From contig CM060175.1 in assembly GCA_030549775.1 (NCBI GenBank), positions 63,911,245 through 63,975,244 on the forward strand: a stretch of 64,000 bases of DNA, read 5' to 3'. The position numbers and the translations under genes were made by a program. The notes under the pieces are model-generated. The model was not told the origin of the DNA and did not search any database. It saw nothing but the letters and a program-made list of their open reading frames with translations. Of the stretch, positions 61,588 to 64,000 are shown one piece after another. The DNA is from Tamarix chinensis. Its lineage: Eukaryota; Streptophyta; Magnoliopsida; Caryophyllales; Tamaricaceae. Each line of letters starts with the position of its first letter. Positions within the stretch are counted from its first letter, which is position 1.

Positions 61588-64000
61588 TACTAATCCAAAA
61601 ATTTTACTCTAAAAGTCTAACCTAAATTCCACACCCTAAAATTTTCTTTTTTTCCCTTTTCTTTTTCTTTTTCCTTTCCTTTTTCCTTCTTTTCTTGTTT
61701 TCCCTCTCCTTTCTTTTCCCCCTCATTTTCCCTGCGTTGCACCACTTCCTTCCCTCAGGTAGGCAGACTCATTTCCTTTTTCTTTTCTTTCCTTTCTCCT
61801 TTTCTCTATTCTTTTCTTCTTTTCCCTTTTCTCCCTTTCTTCTTCCTCCCACATGTCTCCTTCCTTATGTCACCTTCCCCTCCAATTTCTGTACCTACCT
61901 TTCACCCTTACACACCACCCTATCCCTCTCACCTTTCCTCTCTTGACCATGCAGTGCCATGCACACTGGCTTGCACCCTTACACCCTTACCCCTGTGTCA
62001 TTGCACCTTGTTACTTGCGACCACCTTCCCCTCTACAACCATGTATGTTGAAGCTGCAAGCCACCCTCTTTTGTATTCCCCTCTCCCTTGACATCTCTCC
62101 CATCTATAAATATCCCTTCTCGAGCTCTTCTTCCTCTCCTCTCCCACCTTCACTCACCTTCCATGTTTTTCTTTACCTCCCTTGCCCCTGCTACCTCCAA
62201 CACTATCACCATCATCGAGGTCCAGCCAGCCCCCTACTACCTCTCTTCTCTACGTACACCCTACCCTCGCTTGCAGAGCTACCCCTCTCCCTTTCTTTTT
62301 CCATTTCCCTTCTCTTGCGCCTACAATAATAGTGGGCTTCATTTCCACCTCTACTGCTGCCAGCCTTTATCCTCCCTCCTTGCCACCACCACATTGGAGC
62401 CACCTTGTACAAGTGCCCCAGCCTATGCAACCAACTCAACGACCCTCCTTTCTCCTCTCTTCTTCTTTCTCCATCTTGTTTGGGCGCCACCCTAAACCAA
62501 AGCTAACCGCCAGCTACACCACCATTAACCACCACCAACTCCAGCCAATCCCAATGCCACCACCCCGTCAATCCTAAATTGCCAATCCTCATCCATTCCA
62601 CCAAAATCAATCACCACCGCTACCTCTACGCCACCGCCGTGACTGCCAACGTGCGTCGCTTGCACGAATTTTCTCCCCCACTTTGATAATCTCCATTTCC
62701 TTTCTCCTCCTTAAGCTTTCCTTAGGTTAAGTTCTATTTTTTTCCTTAAAAAAAAAGAATAATGGAAAACCTAAACTGCCTATATTTTTATTTTTAGGTA
62801 ATATTCTGGTGATGGAGGAAGAGGATGCATAGGTCGTGTGTGCTTAGAGACTGGAGCCACTTTGGTGAGGATATAGTCATAACTAGGGTTTATTATGTTT
62901 AATATATACCCTTGTTGTGTGTTATTGATGGCATGCATGAAATGATAAATGACTATAGTGTTGTATATGGAGTTCTGTCTTAATAGTAACTGAAGGTGAG
63001 AGAGCTATGTCGTTATGACTGTATTGATTTCAAATGTTAATTTATATCTATGTCCATGTTGTATGATGGTGCATGTGTGGAAAGTTGGAGAATCCTTGTG
63101 TTCAATGTCTTGTGACTTAGGTAGAGTTTTTGAGATATAGGGGCATTTTGGTCAATAATGTAAAAAAAAGGTGGTATGTGGGGTACTTTAGGGTATTAAT
63201 TAACATAAAATAGGTTGGAGATACTACATAAAGTAACTGAAAAAAAATAAAGAGGTTTATGATAAATATAATATGGGGGTGAAAGACCATGAATGGGGTG
63301 AGTAAAACCTAAGTGAAGTTATGATCATATGTGAGTAGAGTGGGGTCTTGGTACTAGGGAATGGATATGAGGTTAATGATGGAATTTTTGGTATTTATGA
63401 AAATTTGGAAAGTCCTTTGAGCACTAGGGGTGGAGATATGACCAAAATGTGAAATTAGGGTTTTGAGAGGCCAACGCATGAAAGCATATGAGTAGGTTGT
63501 TCTCTCATGTACAAGATGGGGGAGTTGGACTAAAATATTGGAGTATGATTTTAACCATAAAATTTTGGGAATGTGTTAACCATAAAATTTTGGGAATGTG
63601 TACTAAATTTAGTATCCATGTGGGATAGAAGGAAGTAGTTACGACTAAAATGAGGAATTAGGGTTCTAGAGGGGGCTTGAATAGGAAGGATATTATTACA
63701 TGTGTAAAATGGGGGTGTTAGGATACAATGTTTGATTTTATGGTTAACCATAGCATCCTATGCATGGGTATGAAATTTGAGGGCTAGATAAGCGGTAGAG
63801 AAGGGACTATGCTAACGAAGAGAAATTAGGGTTTTGGAGGGGTAACCCTAGTAGCTAGTTACTATCATATGTGAAAAATGTGGATAACACACCATGAATC
63901 TTGACCATGGGTTTTCTAATGACATGTTAATATTTTCTGGGTAGGTTAGGGACTCAAAAAGGAAGCTAGAGGTGAAGATATGTTAGTGACATTAGGCTTT
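61588..64000 (+). mobile_element. 5' part of a long Ty3-gypsy LTR, cut by the window end
   Basis: It starts near 61588 with TACTAATCCAAAAATTTTA, resembling the first bases of the solo LTR at 32485. It has the same order of a long pyrimidine-rich stretch (61630-62760), then 'gtgtgcttagagactggag' near 62840 and a GGGTTT-containing AT region. The boundary is approximate and no target-site copy can be tested because the other end is outside. The 74-158-codon ORFs at 61695-62577 are Ser/Pro/Leu-rich translations of the pyrimidine tract. Confidence 0.7.
63260..64000 (+). repeat. Degenerate ~185-bp repeats within the LTR
   Basis: 'gaaattagggttttgagagg'-like phrases recur at about 63450, 63655 and 63825, each followed by 'catatgtg/catgtgtaaaatg' and 'atttt/gggttttc' segments. 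A 25-bp direct duplication (containing AACCATAAAATTTTGGG) lies at 63552-63601. Confidence 0.6.

Noticed and set aside
61695..62577. Several overlapping Ser/Pro/Leu-rich ORFs
   Set aside because: They arise from a long C/T-rich tract in several frames at once and match the position of a similar tract in the solo LTR.

Overview
This window is nuclear DNA of a flowering plant. It is AT-rich and crowded with transposable elements. I can support only one ordinary host gene, a mannose-6-phosphate isomerase on the minus strand (exons between 18922 and 22387). Its introns, the plant L1 LINE with a DUF4283-type ORF1, the Tekay/Del-like Ty3-gypsy LTRs, the PIF/Harbinger transposase and the CACTA element with tnp2 and Ulp1-type genes all say angiosperm. 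The species cannot be fixed from the sequence. A short block of TTAGGG-type repeats (rather than the usual plant TTTAGGG) sits inside the CACTA element.

Layout. 1-1531: 3' part of a gypsy LTR, inserted in a PIF/Harbinger transposase pseudogene (1532-2450). 3183-11341: an 8.16-kb hAT-type non-autonomous element with a perfect 8-bp target-site duplication (TSD). It has no transposase but carries GGGTC-rich ends and a 6.3-kb satellite array of about 22 units, the later part organised as a 575-bp dimeric higher-order repeat. 11691-18207: an L1 LINE on the minus strand with a 9-bp TSD and poly(A). Its ORF1 is interrupted by a 1,556-bp LTR-like insertion (15396-16951) that has a 5-bp TSD. 18922-22387: the isomerase gene, with a SINE-like sequence in intron 3 and a TATA box at 22676-22685. 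23021-25203: a TIR element containing a nested 898-bp hAT MITE with its own tandem repeats.

25204-32480: AT-rich intergenic DNA with a Tourist-like MITE, a CACTA end remnant and a 410-bp hAT MITE. 32485-35587: a 3.1-kb solo gypsy LTR with TSD AAAAC. About 39250-47775: a heavily decayed gypsy element (PBS, gag zinc knuckle, protease, RT, RNase H and integrase all recognisable but broken). 48052-48285: a Stowaway-like MITE. 48403-58486: a 10.1-kb CACTA element with paired TIRs, hairpin-rich subterminal repeats, an unrecognised ORF, a tnp2-type transposase pseudogene and an 11-exon gene ending in an Ulp1-like cysteine protease domain with its catalytic residues present. 58490-61585: AT-rich spacer. 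About 61588-64000: the 5' part of another long gypsy LTR.

The most unusual object is the hAT-type element at 3183-11341. It is a mobile element that has trapped, or generated, a homogenised satellite with higher-order structure. A smaller hAT MITE in the same window (23454-24351) has a similar plan: TIRs, repetitive ends and an internal tandem array.
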